Shown piece after piece: positions 8,359 through 17,175 of a stretch of 64,000 nucleotides of DNA (the stretch's first letter is position 1; each line of letters opens with the position of its first letter). Both the position numbers and the translations under genes were made by a program. The stretch is taken from the NCBI GenBank assembly GCA_016720115.1, contig JADJXT010000001.1:1240001-1304000 (forward strand), given 5' to 3'. The DNA comes from Sphingomonadales bacterium. Its GTDB lineage: Bacteria; Pseudomonadota; Alphaproteobacteria; Sphingomonadales; Sphingomonadaceae. The notes under the pieces are model-generated. The model searched no databases, was not told the origin of the DNA, and saw nothing but the letters and a program-made list of their open reading frames with translations.

Positions 8359-9155
8359 GTATTCGCACCATCCTCGTCGATGACGAGAAACTGGCGACCC
8401 AGGGTCTCCAGTTGCGACTGGAAGCATTTGACGATGTGGAAATCGTCGCCACCTGCCTCAACGGGCGAGAGGCGATCCGCAAGATCAAGACGCTGAAACC
8501 CGATCTGGTTTTCCTCGATATCCAGATGCCCGGATTTGACGGGTTTTCGGTCGTGCAGGGCGTGATGGATATCGATCCGCCGCTGTTCGTGTTCGTCACC
8601 GCCTATAGCGAACACGCCATCAAGGCGTTCGAGGCGCAGGCCATCGACTATTTGATGAAGCCGGTCGAGCCCGACCGGCTCGCCGATACGATGGAGCGCG
8701 TTCGCAACCGGCTTGCCGACAAGCGGACTTCGGAAGAGGTTGAGCGCCTGCGCAACGTCATCAGTGAGGTCGCACCGGACGCTGCCGAGGCCCTGCCGCC
8801 TGCCGAGGAGGAGGTTTCGAGCGGCCGGTTCGAAAAGCTGATCAACGTCAAGGATCGCGGCCAGATTTTCCGCGTCGATGTCGACACGATCGAACGGATC
8901 GAGGCGGCGGGCGACTATATGTGCATCATCACCGGTGACAATTCGCTGATCCTGCGCGAAACGATGAAGGACCTCGAAAAGCGGCTTGATCCGCGCACCT
9001 TCCAGCGCGTGCACCGTTCGAAGATCGTCAATCTCGACCTCGTCCGGCAGGTGAAGCCGCACACCAATGGCGAATGCTTCCTGATTCTCGAATCAGGCGC
9101 GCAGGTAAAGGTCAGCCGCAGCTATCGCGACGTGGTTGCCCGCTTCGTGCATTGA
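8355..9155 (+). CDS. LytTR-family response regulator
   Basis: A 266-residue regulator. The receiver has the acidic pair DD at residues 9-10, the phospho-acceptor D55 in FLDIQMPG, and YLMKPVEP with the conserved lysine. After a linker with many Glu and Pro, the LytTR DNA-binding domain runs from about residue 160 (KLINVKDRGQIFRVDVDTIE...RVHRSKIVNLD). Such proteins bind direct repeats of about 9 bp. It is translationally coupled to the LytS kinase; targets cannot be told from the sequence. Confidence 0.93.
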   Translation: MSIRTILVDDEKLATQGLQLRLEAFDDVEIVATCLNGREAIRKIKTLKPDLVFLDIQMPGFDGFSVVQGVMDIDPPLFVFVTAYSEHAIKAFEAQAIDYLMKPVEPDRLADTMERVRNRLADKRTSEEVERLRNVISEVAPDAAEALPPAEEEVSSGRFEKLINVKDRGQIFRVDVDTIERIEAAGDYMCIITGDNSLILRETMKDLEKRLDPRTFQRVHRSKIVNLDLVRQVKPHTNGECFLILESGAQVKVSRSYRDVVARFVH

Positions 9156-9157
9156 CG

Positions 9158-9421
9158 ATGGCAAATCCCGGCGTTTCTACTCCCCAGTTCCGAACACTAC
9201 TTATTCGAAAGCTGGGAAACCTGTACCCAGATTGGCAAATCGAGATACTGAAACACGACCAAAGCGGTATCGCTTTTCAAATGCTGGACGAGAGTGGTGC
9301 AATCGCCACAAAGGTTGCTGGGATTTATCGACATATGGATGGCACGCTGACCCGTTCTAATCTTCGAAGACTCATCAAACCTCTTGCCGGCAATCTTGAG
9401 GAGAGTTCGGATGTCACGTAA
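9158..9421 (+). CDS. Hypothetical 87-residue protein
   Basis: Starts at ATG 9158, two bases after the response-regulator stop. The sequence (MANPGVSTPQFRTLLIRKLG, then EILKHDQSGIAFQMLDESG and RHMDGTLTRSNLRRLIKPL) is soluble and mixed alpha/beta; no family is recognised. Base composition is clearly poorer in GC than the neighbours, which suggests recent acquisition. The last codons overlap the start of the dienelactone hydrolase gene. Confidence 0.55.
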   Translation: MANPGVSTPQFRTLLIRKLGNLYPDWQIEILKHDQSGIAFQMLDESGAIATKVAGIYRHMDGTLTRSNLRRLIKPLAGNLEESSDVT

Positions 9422-10307
9422 AACCGCTGCCGATTTCCATCCGGCAATCCTCGAGATTTTTGACGGCTATGTCCATGGCAAGCTCAGCAAGCGCGAATTT
9501 ATCGAGCGGGCAGCGAAGTTTGCAGTTGCGGGCGTGACGGGGGCTATGATTTTCGATCAGCTGCGCCCCGATTATGCACTGGCGCAGCAGGTGAAGGCGG
9601 ACGATCCGGCGATCAAGACCGAGCGCCCGTCTGTATCGAGCCCTAAAGGCCATGGCGCGATTTCGGGGCTGCTCGCCATGCCTGCCAAGGCTAGAGGCAA
9701 GATACCGGCAGTGTTGGTCATTCACGAAAATCGCGGGCTCAACCCCTATATCGAAGATGTCGCGCGGCGACTGGCAAAGTCAGGGTATCTGGCCTTTGCG
9801 CCAGACGGTCTCTCCTCGGTTGGCGGCTATCCGGGAAGCGATGACAAGGGGCGTGAATTGCAGGCCAAGCTCGATCCCAAGAAACTGTTCGAAGATTTTA
9901 TCGCTTCGTTCGATTTCCTCCGCCTGCACGCCAAATCGACAGGGAAAGTCGGCGCGGTTGGTTTCTGCTATGGTGGCGGCATCTGCAACGCGCTCGCCGT
10001 GGCATGCGCCGAACTGGCGGCCTCGGTGCCCTATTATGGCCGCCAGCCCACGGCGGCAGAGGTGCCCTCGATCAAGGCCCCTTTGCTCATCCACTATGCC
10101 GAGAATGACGAGCGCATCAATGCAGGGGCGCTGGCCTATCAGGCGGCGCTGCACGCCAACCAGAAACCGTTTGAGGTGCATTATTATCCCGGCACGCAGC
10201 ACGGTTTCCACAACGATACGACGCCGCGTTATGACAAGGCCGCAGCGGAACTATCGTGGAGCAGGACGCTGGCATTTTTCGGGAAGCATTTGCGCAGCGC
10301 GCAATAG
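9411..10307 (+). CDS. Dienelactone hydrolase family protein
   Basis: A 298-residue alpha/beta hydrolase. The nucleophile is C186 in GFCYGGG, with D233 in AENDERIN and H264 in GTQHGFHND, the Cys-Asp-His triad of carboxymethylenebutenolidases. The N-terminus SKREFIERAAKFAVAGVTGA looks like a leader-type helix but lacks a twin-arginine motif, as in YghX-like members. ATG 9411 has GGAGAG upstream and is preferred to an upstream in-frame start. Substrate unknown; hydrolysis of cyclic esters is the family reaction. Confidence 0.87.
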   Translation: MSRKTAADFHPAILEIFDGYVHGKLSKREFIERAAKFAVAGVTGAMIFDQLRPDYALAQQVKADDPAIKTERPSVSSPKGHGAISGLLAMPAKARGKIPAVLVIHENRGLNPYIEDVARRLAKSGYLAFAPDGLSSVGGYPGSDDKGRELQAKLDPKKLFEDFIASFDFLRLHAKSTGKVGAVGFCYGGGICNALAVACAELAASVPYYGRQPTAAEVPSIKAPLLIHYAENDERINAGALAYQAALHANQKPFEVHYYPGTQHGFHNDTTPRYDKAAAELSWSRTLAFFGKHLRSAQ

Positions 10308-10318
10308 CCAGCCGCGCT

Positions 10319-11440
10319 TCAATCCCCGAGGGAATCCTGCGTTCCGGCTGGAAGCTTCGGGTTCATAACAAACCGCACCCTTTCGACACAGCCCGTCCAT
10401 GCCTCACCGCTATTTTCAACTTTGCGCGATTTCACAACCTGTGCCGCTGCATCACCGAACTCGACAGCAGGCTGGGCGGCTGCAATCTTGACATTGCCCG
10501 TGCTGCCCCAGGGGGCGACGTCGAAGACAATGATGGCCCAGCCTTCGACATAGCGCTTGCGGAATCTCTCCGGATAGGTCGCCGGATTCTTGCTCGCCCA
10601 GACAACATCTTTCGGGCAAGTTGCCTTTTCCGTCCGGAACGCATCCTGCTCAGGAGCGTCGGGTGCCATGACCGGCCCGGCTGTGCGCCAATAGGGGTAG
10701 AGACACCCCTTTCGCGCCTCATTCGCAAATCTGGAACTGGCGACTGCGGCAAGTGAAGCCTTGTCGAGAGACTTGTTTCCTGTGCCCCCGACAGTCAGCA
10801 ATTGCACAGGCTTTCCCGACGCATCGATATCGAACTGGGTCATCGACCAATCGCTTCTCCCCGGAGTGGCGGGCACTTCGGAAAAATCCGGGTAGCTTCG
10901 GGTGAGGACAGCCGGTGGGCTGTCGAAGCAGGTCGATCCTTGGGGTTTCAGGCGATCAAAAATGGCCCGTTGCCTGCCTATATTCGGGAAAATCGAATAT
11001 TCGAACACCCTATTCAGTGATGCGTCGGCGATTTCGGAAATCTGCGGAACATATCTGACCGTGCATCCGAAGCGGGGCTTCCCGGAGTTGAAACGACTGG
11101 CTGCGACCGCGGGTGCGATATCGGAAGTGTTGAATGGGTAAAGGTCATTGCTGGTCTTGGAAATATCCAGTGCCCTGCCATTTTCATCGATCCTGAAGGT
11201 TATATCGAACCCGATCGGTATGGCGGCTGGTTTGACAGCTATGAAGGCAACGCCAGTGTCGAGAAATGCTTTGTTGTCCAGTGTGCCATCAGTGCATTTG
11301 GCGCTTTCAGCGACAAAATGGACCAACATGCTCTTCGCGGCTGATCCTATCGGCGGCGGCGACACCGTAATCACGGGTGGGGATGGAACAGTGGCAAATG
11401 GGGTGGTGCTGAGCAGCGCAATGAGCAGTTTTGAAGTCAT
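10319..11440 (-). CDS. Exported protein with three TonB-C-like repeats
   Basis: A 373-residue protein with a short signal-like N-terminus (KLLIALLSTTPFATVPSPP). Three modules recur: a strand such as GFDITFRIDENGRALDI, WSMTQFDIDASGKPVQL or WAIIVFDVAPWGSTGNVKI; then a helix with AVAASRF-like residues; then a Cys in FGCTVRY, KGCLYPY or TGCVERVRF. This spacing matches the TonB C-terminal fold repeated three times. There is no membrane anchor or Pro-rich spanner, so it is unlikely to be a classical TonB. GC is lower than in the neighbours. Confidence 0.6.
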   Translation of the reverse strand: MTSKLLIALLSTTPFATVPSPPVITVSPPPIGSAAKSMLVHFVAESAKCTDGTLDNKAFLDTGVAFIAVKPAAIPIGFDITFRIDENGRALDISKTSNDLYPFNTSDIAPAVAASRFNSGKPRFGCTVRYVPQISEIADASLNRVFEYSIFPNIGRQRAIFDRLKPQGSTCFDSPPAVLTRSYPDFSEVPATPGRSDWSMTQFDIDASGKPVQLLTVGGTGNKSLDKASLAAVASSRFANEARKGCLYPYWRTAGPVMAPDAPEQDAFRTEKATCPKDVVWASKNPATYPERFRKRYVEGWAIIVFDVAPWGSTGNVKIAAAQPAVEFGDAAAQVVKSRKVENSGEAWTGCVERVRFVMNPKLPAGTQDSLGD

Positions 11441-11494
11441 GAAGGCAAGTTATGCAGGAAGATTGAAGGCTATCAAGTAAATTCGCGCCTTGCT

Positions 11495-11950
11495 TTATCG
11501 TTTGTCGGCAAAGAACTTCTTTAACAATATTGCAGCCTCTTCTTCGCAAATCCCGCCATAGACTTCGGGCCGATGGTGCACCGTGGGTTGTTCGAACAGC
11601 CTTGGCCCATGTTCGACTGCACCGCCCTTGGGATCGCTGGCACCATAATAGAGGCGGGTGATGCGGGCGTGGGCGATGGCGCCTGCGCACATCGCGCAGG
11701 GTTCGAGCGTCACCCACAGGTCGCAACCGATAAGCCGGTCGATGCCGAGTTTTGCCGCCGCTTCGCGCATTGCAACGATTTCGGCATGGGCGGTGGGATC
11801 GTGCCCGGCAATGGGGCGGTTGCTGCCGCGGCCGATGATTTCTCCATCCTTGACGACGATTGCACCCACCGGCACTTCGCCGGACTTGGCGGCCTGTCGC
11901 GCCAGATCGAGCGCAGCCTCCATATAGCGGCGGGCCTGTTCAATCGGCAT
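11495..11950 (-). CDS. tadA: tRNA(adenine34) deaminase
   Basis: A 151-residue zinc deaminase that converts A34 to inosine in tRNA-Arg(ACG), an essential step. The zinc and catalytic residues are seen as H55-A-E57 in TAHAEIVAM and PCAMC at residues 84-88. Length is normal. It ends a minus-strand pair with the upstream lipoprotein gene, with only 11 bp between them. Confidence 0.95.
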   Translation of the reverse strand: MPIEQARRYMEAALDLARQAAKSGEVPVGAIVVKDGEIIGRGSNRPIAGHDPTAHAEIVAMREAAAKLGIDRLIGCDLWVTLEPCAMCAGAIAHARITRLYYGASDPKGGAVEHGPRLFEQPTVHHRPEVYGGICEEEAAILLKKFFADKR

Positions 11951-11961
11951 GTGCCGCGCCG

Positions 11962-13179
11962 TTATTTTGCCGTCGTAAAACCGCGCGGAGCCGCATCGAT
12001 GGTAACATATTTGCCTGTCTGCACTTCCTGCACCTCAAGCATGCGTTCGGACATGCCGTTGGCCATGAAGCGGAATGCGCCGTCAATGCCGATAAACCCG
12101 TCCGGTTCAGTCAGGCGCGCAACCGGGAAACGCGTGCCGACTTTCCAGTTTTGCGCAACACGCGCTACCAGCAGCACCGAGTCATAGCCGAGGCTCGACA
12201 GGCGTGAGGGCGCACGACCGAAACGGGCACGATATTTGTCGGCATATTGGCGGTACATGCCGTCCGAAACGCTGGCGAACCAGGCGCCACGCAGCATCGG
12301 ATTGGCCGTCAGACTGGCATCGATATTCCACAAATCGGTTCCCAATATCCTGGCATTGGCAAGGCCTGCCTTGCGCAGCGCCGGAACCGTTGCAATCGCG
12401 ACGCGGCCATTGTCGGCAATCAGCACGGCATCGATCGCACCAGCGGCATTCAGCTTGCGCGCGGCGGCATCAATCGAAACGGTTGAGCCGTCGATTTCCT
12501 GAACCGAAACCAGCGCACCTCCCGCTGCCCGCACCGAATTGGTCATGTTGGAAACCGCGCGCTGGCCATAGACCGATTTCGGCACAATAGCGCCAAACCG
12601 GGTATATCCCTGCGCCTTGGCATATTTGACCACCCGGTCGATCGACTGGTTGGGCAGATGGCCGAGCAGAAAGACATTCTGTCCCGCAGATCCCACATCG
12701 TTCGAGAAGCTGATCATCGGAACGCCGGCAGGCTTGGCTACATTGGCGACGGCGACCACATCGTCGCTGCGCAACGGGCCGAGGATCAGCCTGTTGCCGT
12801 CCGCAACAGCCTTTTTCACAGCTGCATCGACGCCCAGCGCAGTGTCGTAAGTGGTCATGCGGATATTGGTGTTGCGCGTATCGAGTAGCGCGAGCGTTGT
12901 CGCATTGGCAATCGACTGGCCGACATCGCCATCTGCGCCGGTCACCGGCAGCAGCAGGGCAACGCGGTGGCGATCGCCGTCCGAGAGCACGACATTGCCC
13001 GGATCGGGGGATTCCACCGGCGGCGGACCGGCCGGGCCCTGTCCGCCCTTTGGAATGACCGACTGGCAGGCAGCCAGAAACGCTAGTACAAAAAGCGCGG
13101 CGGCACGCTTTGCTGTCGGCCAGATACTGTCCGACTGCGCTTGCGGCGCAGCCATCGTTGCTGCAATGGTCATGTCCAT
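11962..13179 (-). CDS. Penicillin-binding protein activator (LpoA/LppC-like lipoprotein)
   Basis: A lipoprotein of up to 405 residues with a periplasmic-binding-protein fold, of the group that in enterobacteria activates PBP1a. The lipobox LAAC lies near residue 38, followed by a Gly/Pro linker, then RVALLLPVTGADGDVGQSI typical of the Leu/Ile/Val-binding fold. Starts are possible at 13179, 13173 and 13155; 13155 would give the most normal signal peptide. It is head-to-head with rsmI and the annotated starts overlap, leaving no intergenic promoter space. Confidence 0.85.
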   Translation of the reverse strand: MDMTIAATMAAPQAQSDSIWPTAKRAAALFVLAFLAACQSVIPKGGQGPAGPPPVESPDPGNVVLSDGDRHRVALLLPVTGADGDVGQSIANATTLALLDTRNTNIRMTTYDTALGVDAAVKKAVADGNRLILGPLRSDDVVAVANVAKPAGVPMISFSNDVGSAGQNVFLLGHLPNQSIDRVVKYAKAQGYTRFGAIVPKSVYGQRAVSNMTNSVRAAGGALVSVQEIDGSTVSIDAAARKLNAAGAIDAVLIADNGRVAIATVPALRKAGLANARILGTDLWNIDASLTANPMLRGAWFASVSDGMYRQYADKYRARFGRAPSRLSSLGYDSVLLVARVAQNWKVGTRFPVARLTEPDGFIGIDGAFRFMANGMSERMLEVQEVQTGKYVTIDAAPRGFTTAK

Positions 13180-14059
13180 GTCCTCCGACCCTTATGATTA
13201 TTCTTTATCAGAGCCGGATAAACCGGCCAAGGCAATCGAGTCAGGCCTCTACATCGTGGCCACCCCCATCGGCAATCTGGCAGATATGTCACAACGCGCG
13301 GTCGATATGCTGCGCGCTGCCGATCTGGTAGCGGTGGAGGACAGCCGGGTAACGGGCAAGTTGCTGCACCATCTGGGCCTCAAAAAACGGATGCGGCCCT
13401 ATCATGACCATAGCAGCGAGGCCGACCGGGACGCGTTGCTGGCGGCGGCGCGCGAAGGCGTTGTCGTGCTGGTTTCGGATGCCGGAACCCCGCTGATTTC
13501 CGACCCGGGATACAAGCTGGTGCGTGCGGCGCGGGAGGCGGGGATTCCGGTGAGCACCGCGCCGGGGCCAAGCGCGGCGATAACCGCGCTGTCGATTTCG
13601 GGGCTGCCGACCGACCGTTTCCTGTTTGCGGGTTTCCTGCCTTCCAAGGCCAAGGCAAGAGCCGATGCGATAACCGAGTTTGCCGATGTAAAAACTACGC
13701 TGCTATTCTACGAAAGCGGGCCGCGACTGGCCGCAACGCTCGCCACGCTGGCCGAAATGCTGGGGCCGCGCGAGGCGGCTGTGGCGCGCGAGCTGACCAA
13801 GAAATTCGAGGAAGTCGTTTCGGGCACTTTGCCCGAACTCGCCGAACGCTATGCCGGGGCCGAACCCAGGGGCGAGATCGTGCTGATTGTCGGGCCGCCC
13901 GTGGAGGTGCAGGCCGAGCAGGGAGATTATGAAAGCGCGCTGAAGATCGCGCTCGAAACCCTGCCGCCAGCCAAGGCCGCCAAGGATATCGCCAAACGCT
14001 TCGGCGTCGACCGGGCTGAGGTTTACGAGCGGGCGATGGGGTTGAAGGCCAAGGAATGA
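13178..14059 (+). CDS. rsmI: 16S rRNA (cytidine1402-2'-O)-methyltransferase
   Basis: A 293-residue SAM-dependent methylase of the tetrapyrrole-methylase fold. Signatures are LYIVATPIGNLADMSQRA near residue 25 and SDAGTPLISDPGYKLV, both highly specific for RsmI. The C-terminal helix-turn-helix-like tail AKDIAKRFGVDRAEVYE is present. The start is ATG 13178 or the in-frame ATG 13172. It leads a probable operon rsmI-yraN-gshB-dedA. A palindromic repeat lies after its stop. Confidence 0.93.
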   Translation: MSSDPYDYSLSEPDKPAKAIESGLYIVATPIGNLADMSQRAVDMLRAADLVAVEDSRVTGKLLHHLGLKKRMRPYHDHSSEADRDALLAAAREGVVVLVSDAGTPLISDPGYKLVRAAREAGIPVSTAPGPSAAITALSISGLPTDRFLFAGFLPSKAKARADAITEFADVKTTLLFYESGPRLAATLATLAEMLGPREAAVARELTKKFEEVVSGTLPELAERYAGAEPRGEIVLIVGPPVEVQAEQGDYESALKIALETLPPAKAAKDIAKRFGVDRAEVYERAMGLKAKE

Positions 14060-14071
14060 CGGCAAGTTTTT

Positions 14072-14156
14072 ACCGCAGCCCTGAGCCTGTCGAAGGGCGC
14101 CTCAAGGTTTGCGCTGACGCTGTGCAGCGGCCTTCGACAAACTCAGGCCTACGGTA
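14072..14156. repeat. Inverted repeat with CCTGAGCCTGTCGAAGG arms
   Basis: The arms ACCGCAGCCCTGAGCCTGTC (14072 onward) and GACAAACTCAGGCCTACGGT pair imperfectly around CGAAGG/CCTTCG. A second element of this kind lies at 31718-31824. It sits between rsmI and yraN. Confidence 0.7.
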
Positions 14157-14171
14157 TGAGGAAATGGGTTT

Positions 14172-14528
14172 TTGACCAACCACCGCGAACTGGCCGAAAG
14201 GCGCGGGCGGCGGGGTGAGGCGATTGCTGCCTGGTGGTTGCGGCTGCATGGCTGGCGGATAGTCGGGCAACGCCTCAAAACCCCGCGCGGCGAGGTCGAC
14301 CTGATCGCACGGCGCGGGAAAACCGTCGCTTTCGTCGAGGTGAAGGCGCGGATGAAGCAAAGCGATCTGGCAACCGCCATTGACGGCTGGCGGTTGCGCC
14401 GGGTTGCGGCGGCGGCGGAGCAGTTGCTGCCGCGTTATGGCAAGGGCGCGGAAAATATGCGGATCGACGTGATATTGGTTGCACCTTGGCGCTGGCCGCA
14501 CCATCTGGTCAACGTCTGGCACGGATAA
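14172..14528 (+). CDS. YraN / UPF0102 family nuclease-like protein
   Basis: A 118-residue protein with the restriction-endonuclease-like core of the UPF0102 family: GEAIAAWWLRLHGWRIVGQR, then RGEVDLIARRGKTVAFVEVK, giving the E..DLI...VFVEVK metal-binding pattern. Family function is not established. It starts with TTG 14172, preceded by GAGGA. It usually neighbours rsmI, as here. Confidence 0.88.
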   Translation: MTNHRELAERRGRRGEAIAAWWLRLHGWRIVGQRLKTPRGEVDLIARRGKTVAFVEVKARMKQSDLATAIDGWRLRRVAAAAEQLLPRYGKGAENMRIDVILVAPWRWPHHLVNVWHG

Positions 14529-14546
14529 CAAGGAAGAGGGTAACGA

Positions 14547-15515
14547 ATGGGCTTGCGCGTTGCGATGCAAATGGACCCGATGGACGGGATCAACATCAAT
14601 GGCGACAGCAGCTTTGCGCTGATGCTCTCCGCACAGGCGCGCGGGCACGAAATCTGGCATTATGATGTCGGCACCTTGTCGCTCGACGCAAACGACCGGC
14701 TGACCGCCTTTGCGCATCCGGTGCATGATTTGCAGCGCGTGGCAGGCGCGCATTACCGCTTTGGCACACCGCAGCGGATCGATCTGGGAACCGATATCGA
14801 TGTCGTGCTGATGCGGCAGGATCCGCCCTTTCATGTCGGTTATATCACCGCCACCCACCTGCTCGAACGGATCGAAAAGGAGACGCTGGTCGTCAACAAT
14901 CCGGTCGCGGTGCGCAATGCGCCCGAAAAGGTGATGGTGCTCGATTACCGCCGCTTCATGCCGCCGACGCTGATCACCCGCTCCGCCGACGAAGTGCGCG
15001 CCTTCCAGCGCGAACATGGCGCCGTCGTCATCAAACCGTTACACGGCAATGGCGGCAAGGCGATCTTTCGCGTGCCGACAGAAGGCGACAATCTGGGCGC
15101 GCTGTTCGAGGTGTTCAACACCACCTGGCCCGAACCGCATATGGTGCAGCCCTTCCTTCCCGATGTGGCGAAGGGCGACAAGCGCATCGTGCTGGTCGAT
15201 GGTGAGGTTGCAGGCGCTATCAACCGCCGTCCGGGCGAGGGCGAATTCCGGTCGAACCTTGCGGTTGGCGGCAGCGCGGAAGCGACCGAACTGACGCAGC
15301 GCGAAGAGGAAATTTGCGCCGCGATGGGCCCGCACCTCAAGGAACTGGGCCTGATCTTTGTCGGCATCGACGTGATCGGCGGCGAATGGCTCACCGAAAT
15401 CAACGTGACCTCGCCCACCGGCATCGTCGCCATCGATCGCTTCAATGGCACCGATACCGCCGGTAAAATATGGGATGCGATCGAAGTGCGGTTGAAGCGA
15501 CGCACGGTGGGCTGA
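14547..15515 (+). CDS. gshB: Glutathione synthetase
   Basis: A 322-residue ATP-grasp ligase that adds glycine to gamma-glutamylcysteine. Family motifs include MDPMDGININGDSSFALM at the N-terminus, QDPPFHVGYITATHLLE, the Gly-rich loop PLHGNGGKAIFRV and GEWLTEINVTSPTG near the end. Full length. The start ATG 14547 follows AGGAAGAGGG. Confidence 0.95.
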   Translation: MGLRVAMQMDPMDGININGDSSFALMLSAQARGHEIWHYDVGTLSLDANDRLTAFAHPVHDLQRVAGAHYRFGTPQRIDLGTDIDVVLMRQDPPFHVGYITATHLLERIEKETLVVNNPVAVRNAPEKVMVLDYRRFMPPTLITRSADEVRAFQREHGAVVIKPLHGNGGKAIFRVPTEGDNLGALFEVFNTTWPEPHMVQPFLPDVAKGDKRIVLVDGEVAGAINRRPGEGEFRSNLAVGGSAEATELTQREEEICAAMGPHLKELGLIFVGIDVIGGEWLTEINVTSPTGIVAIDRFNGTDTAGKIWDAIEVRLKRRTVG

Positions 15516-15521
15516 TCTCTC

Positions 15522-16124
15522 ATGGAAGACTGGATCATCCGACTGGTCGAATGGGCAGGCTATTGGGGCGTTGCGCTGTTGATGCTGCTCGAAACCGTAT
15601 TCCCGCCGGTGCCGTCCGAAGTGATCATGACCGTGGCGGGCGTTTCCGCCGCGCGCGGGCACATGACGCTGACAGGCGCGATTTTGTCGGGCACGGCGGG
15701 CGCGATGCTCGGCAACTGGTTCTGGTACTGGGTGGCGGTCCGGTTCGGCGAAGCGCGGCTGCATGTCTTCATCGATAAATATTGCCGCTGGCTGACGCTG
15801 GACTGGGAAGGGGTCGAGCGCGGCGAGCGGCTGTTCGAGCGATACGGTTCCACCATCGTGCTGGTCGCCCGGATGCTTCCGACATTGCGCTCGCTGATTT
15901 CGATACCGGCGGGGCTGTTCGGCATGTCGCTGCCCCGCTTTCTGATTTTTTCGACTATCGGCACGGCGGGATGGAGCGCGGCGCTGGCAGGTGCGGGTTA
16001 TCTGCTGGGGTCGCAGTTCCAAGAGGTCGAGAAGTGGCTGGGCCCGCTGTCGACTCTGATCGTTGTTGCCATCATTGTCGCCTATCTCTGGCGGCTGGTG
16101 ACCTGGAAACCGAAGCAGCGATAG
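15522..16124 (+). CDS. DedA-family membrane protein
   Basis: A 200-residue inner-membrane protein of the DedA/Tvp38 superfamily, lipid-flipping proteins linked to undecaprenyl-phosphate or phosphatidylethanolamine recycling. Seen are the re-entrant segment ETVFPPVPSEVIMTVAG, the Gly-rich SGTAGAMLGNWFWYWV, FERYGSTIVLVARMLPTLRS with the conserved F.R..P...R pattern, and IPAGLFGM. It is six bases downstream of gshB. Confidence 0.9.
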   Translation: MEDWIIRLVEWAGYWGVALLMLLETVFPPVPSEVIMTVAGVSAARGHMTLTGAILSGTAGAMLGNWFWYWVAVRFGEARLHVFIDKYCRWLTLDWEGVERGERLFERYGSTIVLVARMLPTLRSLISIPAGLFGMSLPRFLIFSTIGTAGWSAALAGAGYLLGSQFQEVEKWLGPLSTLIVVAIIVAYLWRLVTWKPKQR

Positions 16125-16172
16125 GCCATTTGCGGTGTTCGCCGCGAAGGCGGGAAGCAGAAATTGCAGGCT

Positions 16173-17072
16173 TCACGCCCGCGGATGCGAATTCAGATAC
16201 TCGTCCAGAAGCATGGCGGTATCGACTGCGGTATAGACCTGCGTCGACGACAGGCTGGCATGGCCGAGCAGTTCCTGCAGGCTCCGCAAATCCGCACCGC
16301 CTGCCAGCAGGTGGGTGGCAAAGCTGTGGCGCAGGGCGTGCGGCGTGGTCTTTTCAGGCAGACCGAGCCGCTTGCGGGCGCCCTGCACCGCGCGGCGGAT
16401 GAGGGCAGGGGAGAGCGGCCCGCCGCGGCGCCCGCGAAACAGCGGCTCGCCCTTCGCAGGCGGATAGGGGCACAGTTCGAGATAGCCTTCAATGGCCTCG
16501 CGCACGCCATCGAGCAGGGGGACGATCCGCGTCTTGTTGCGCTTGCCGGTAACGCGCAATGTCTGGCCCAGCGGCAGGACGTCGCCGGTCAACCCCGTCG
16601 CCTCGCTGACGCGCAGCCCGCAGCCATAAAGCAGCAGCAACACCGCCCAGTCGCGTGCGCCGATCCAGCTGTCACTGGCGCTGTCGGCGGCATCGCCCGC
16701 CAGCGCCAACACCGCATCCGGATCGACCGGACGCGGCAGGCTGCGCGGCACGCGCGGGCCTTTGAGTGCGGGGATCGCGGCTTCATCGCCCAATGCAAAG
16801 CGCAGGAAATTGCGCACCGCCGACAGTTCGCGGGCGGTCGACCGGTTGGTGAGGCCCTCGCCGCGCCGGTGGGCCAGGAAGGCGCGCAAATCGGCGGCGC
16901 TGGCTTTGGCGAGCGTGGTGCGATTGGGTGCTTCTCCCAGATGTTCCGACAGAAAAGCGCACAGCCGCTCCGCCGTCGCCACATAGGCGCGCACGCTGTG
17001 CACCGACCGGCGGCGATTGTCCGCAAGGTAGGTGCGATATTCGGCGATCAGCGCGTCTGCTATGCTATTCAT
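16173..17072 (-). CDS. xerC: Site-specific tyrosine recombinase XerC
   Basis: A 299-residue tyrosine recombinase that, with XerD (46591-47529 here), resolves chromosome dimers at dif. The catalytic set is visible: R in YGCGLRVSEATGL, HALRHSFATH with H-x-x-R, H in LLGHASLSSTQ and Y in QVYTAVD. The start at 17072 has GGAAAG upstream; an in-frame start at 17096 is possible. XerC and XerD were told apart by divergence from the other copy and by neighbours, so the naming could be swapped. Confidence 0.88.
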   Translation of the reverse strand: MNSIADALIAEYRTYLADNRRRSVHSVRAYVATAERLCAFLSEHLGEAPNRTTLAKASAADLRAFLAHRRGEGLTNRSTARELSAVRNFLRFALGDEAAIPALKGPRVPRSLPRPVDPDAVLALAGDAADSASDSWIGARDWAVLLLLYGCGLRVSEATGLTGDVLPLGQTLRVTGKRNKTRIVPLLDGVREAIEGYLELCPYPPAKGEPLFRGRRGGPLSPALIRRAVQGARKRLGLPEKTTPHALRHSFATHLLAGGADLRSLQELLGHASLSSTQVYTAVDTAMLLDEYLNSHPRA

Positions 17073-17175
17073 CGGCTTTCCAAAATCCGTTCGCATCGAG
17101 CGCGGTCGAGATGCCTGTCAGTATTGCACTGTGTCTCGACTTCGCTCGACACGAGCGGAACCGGATGAGGGTTTA

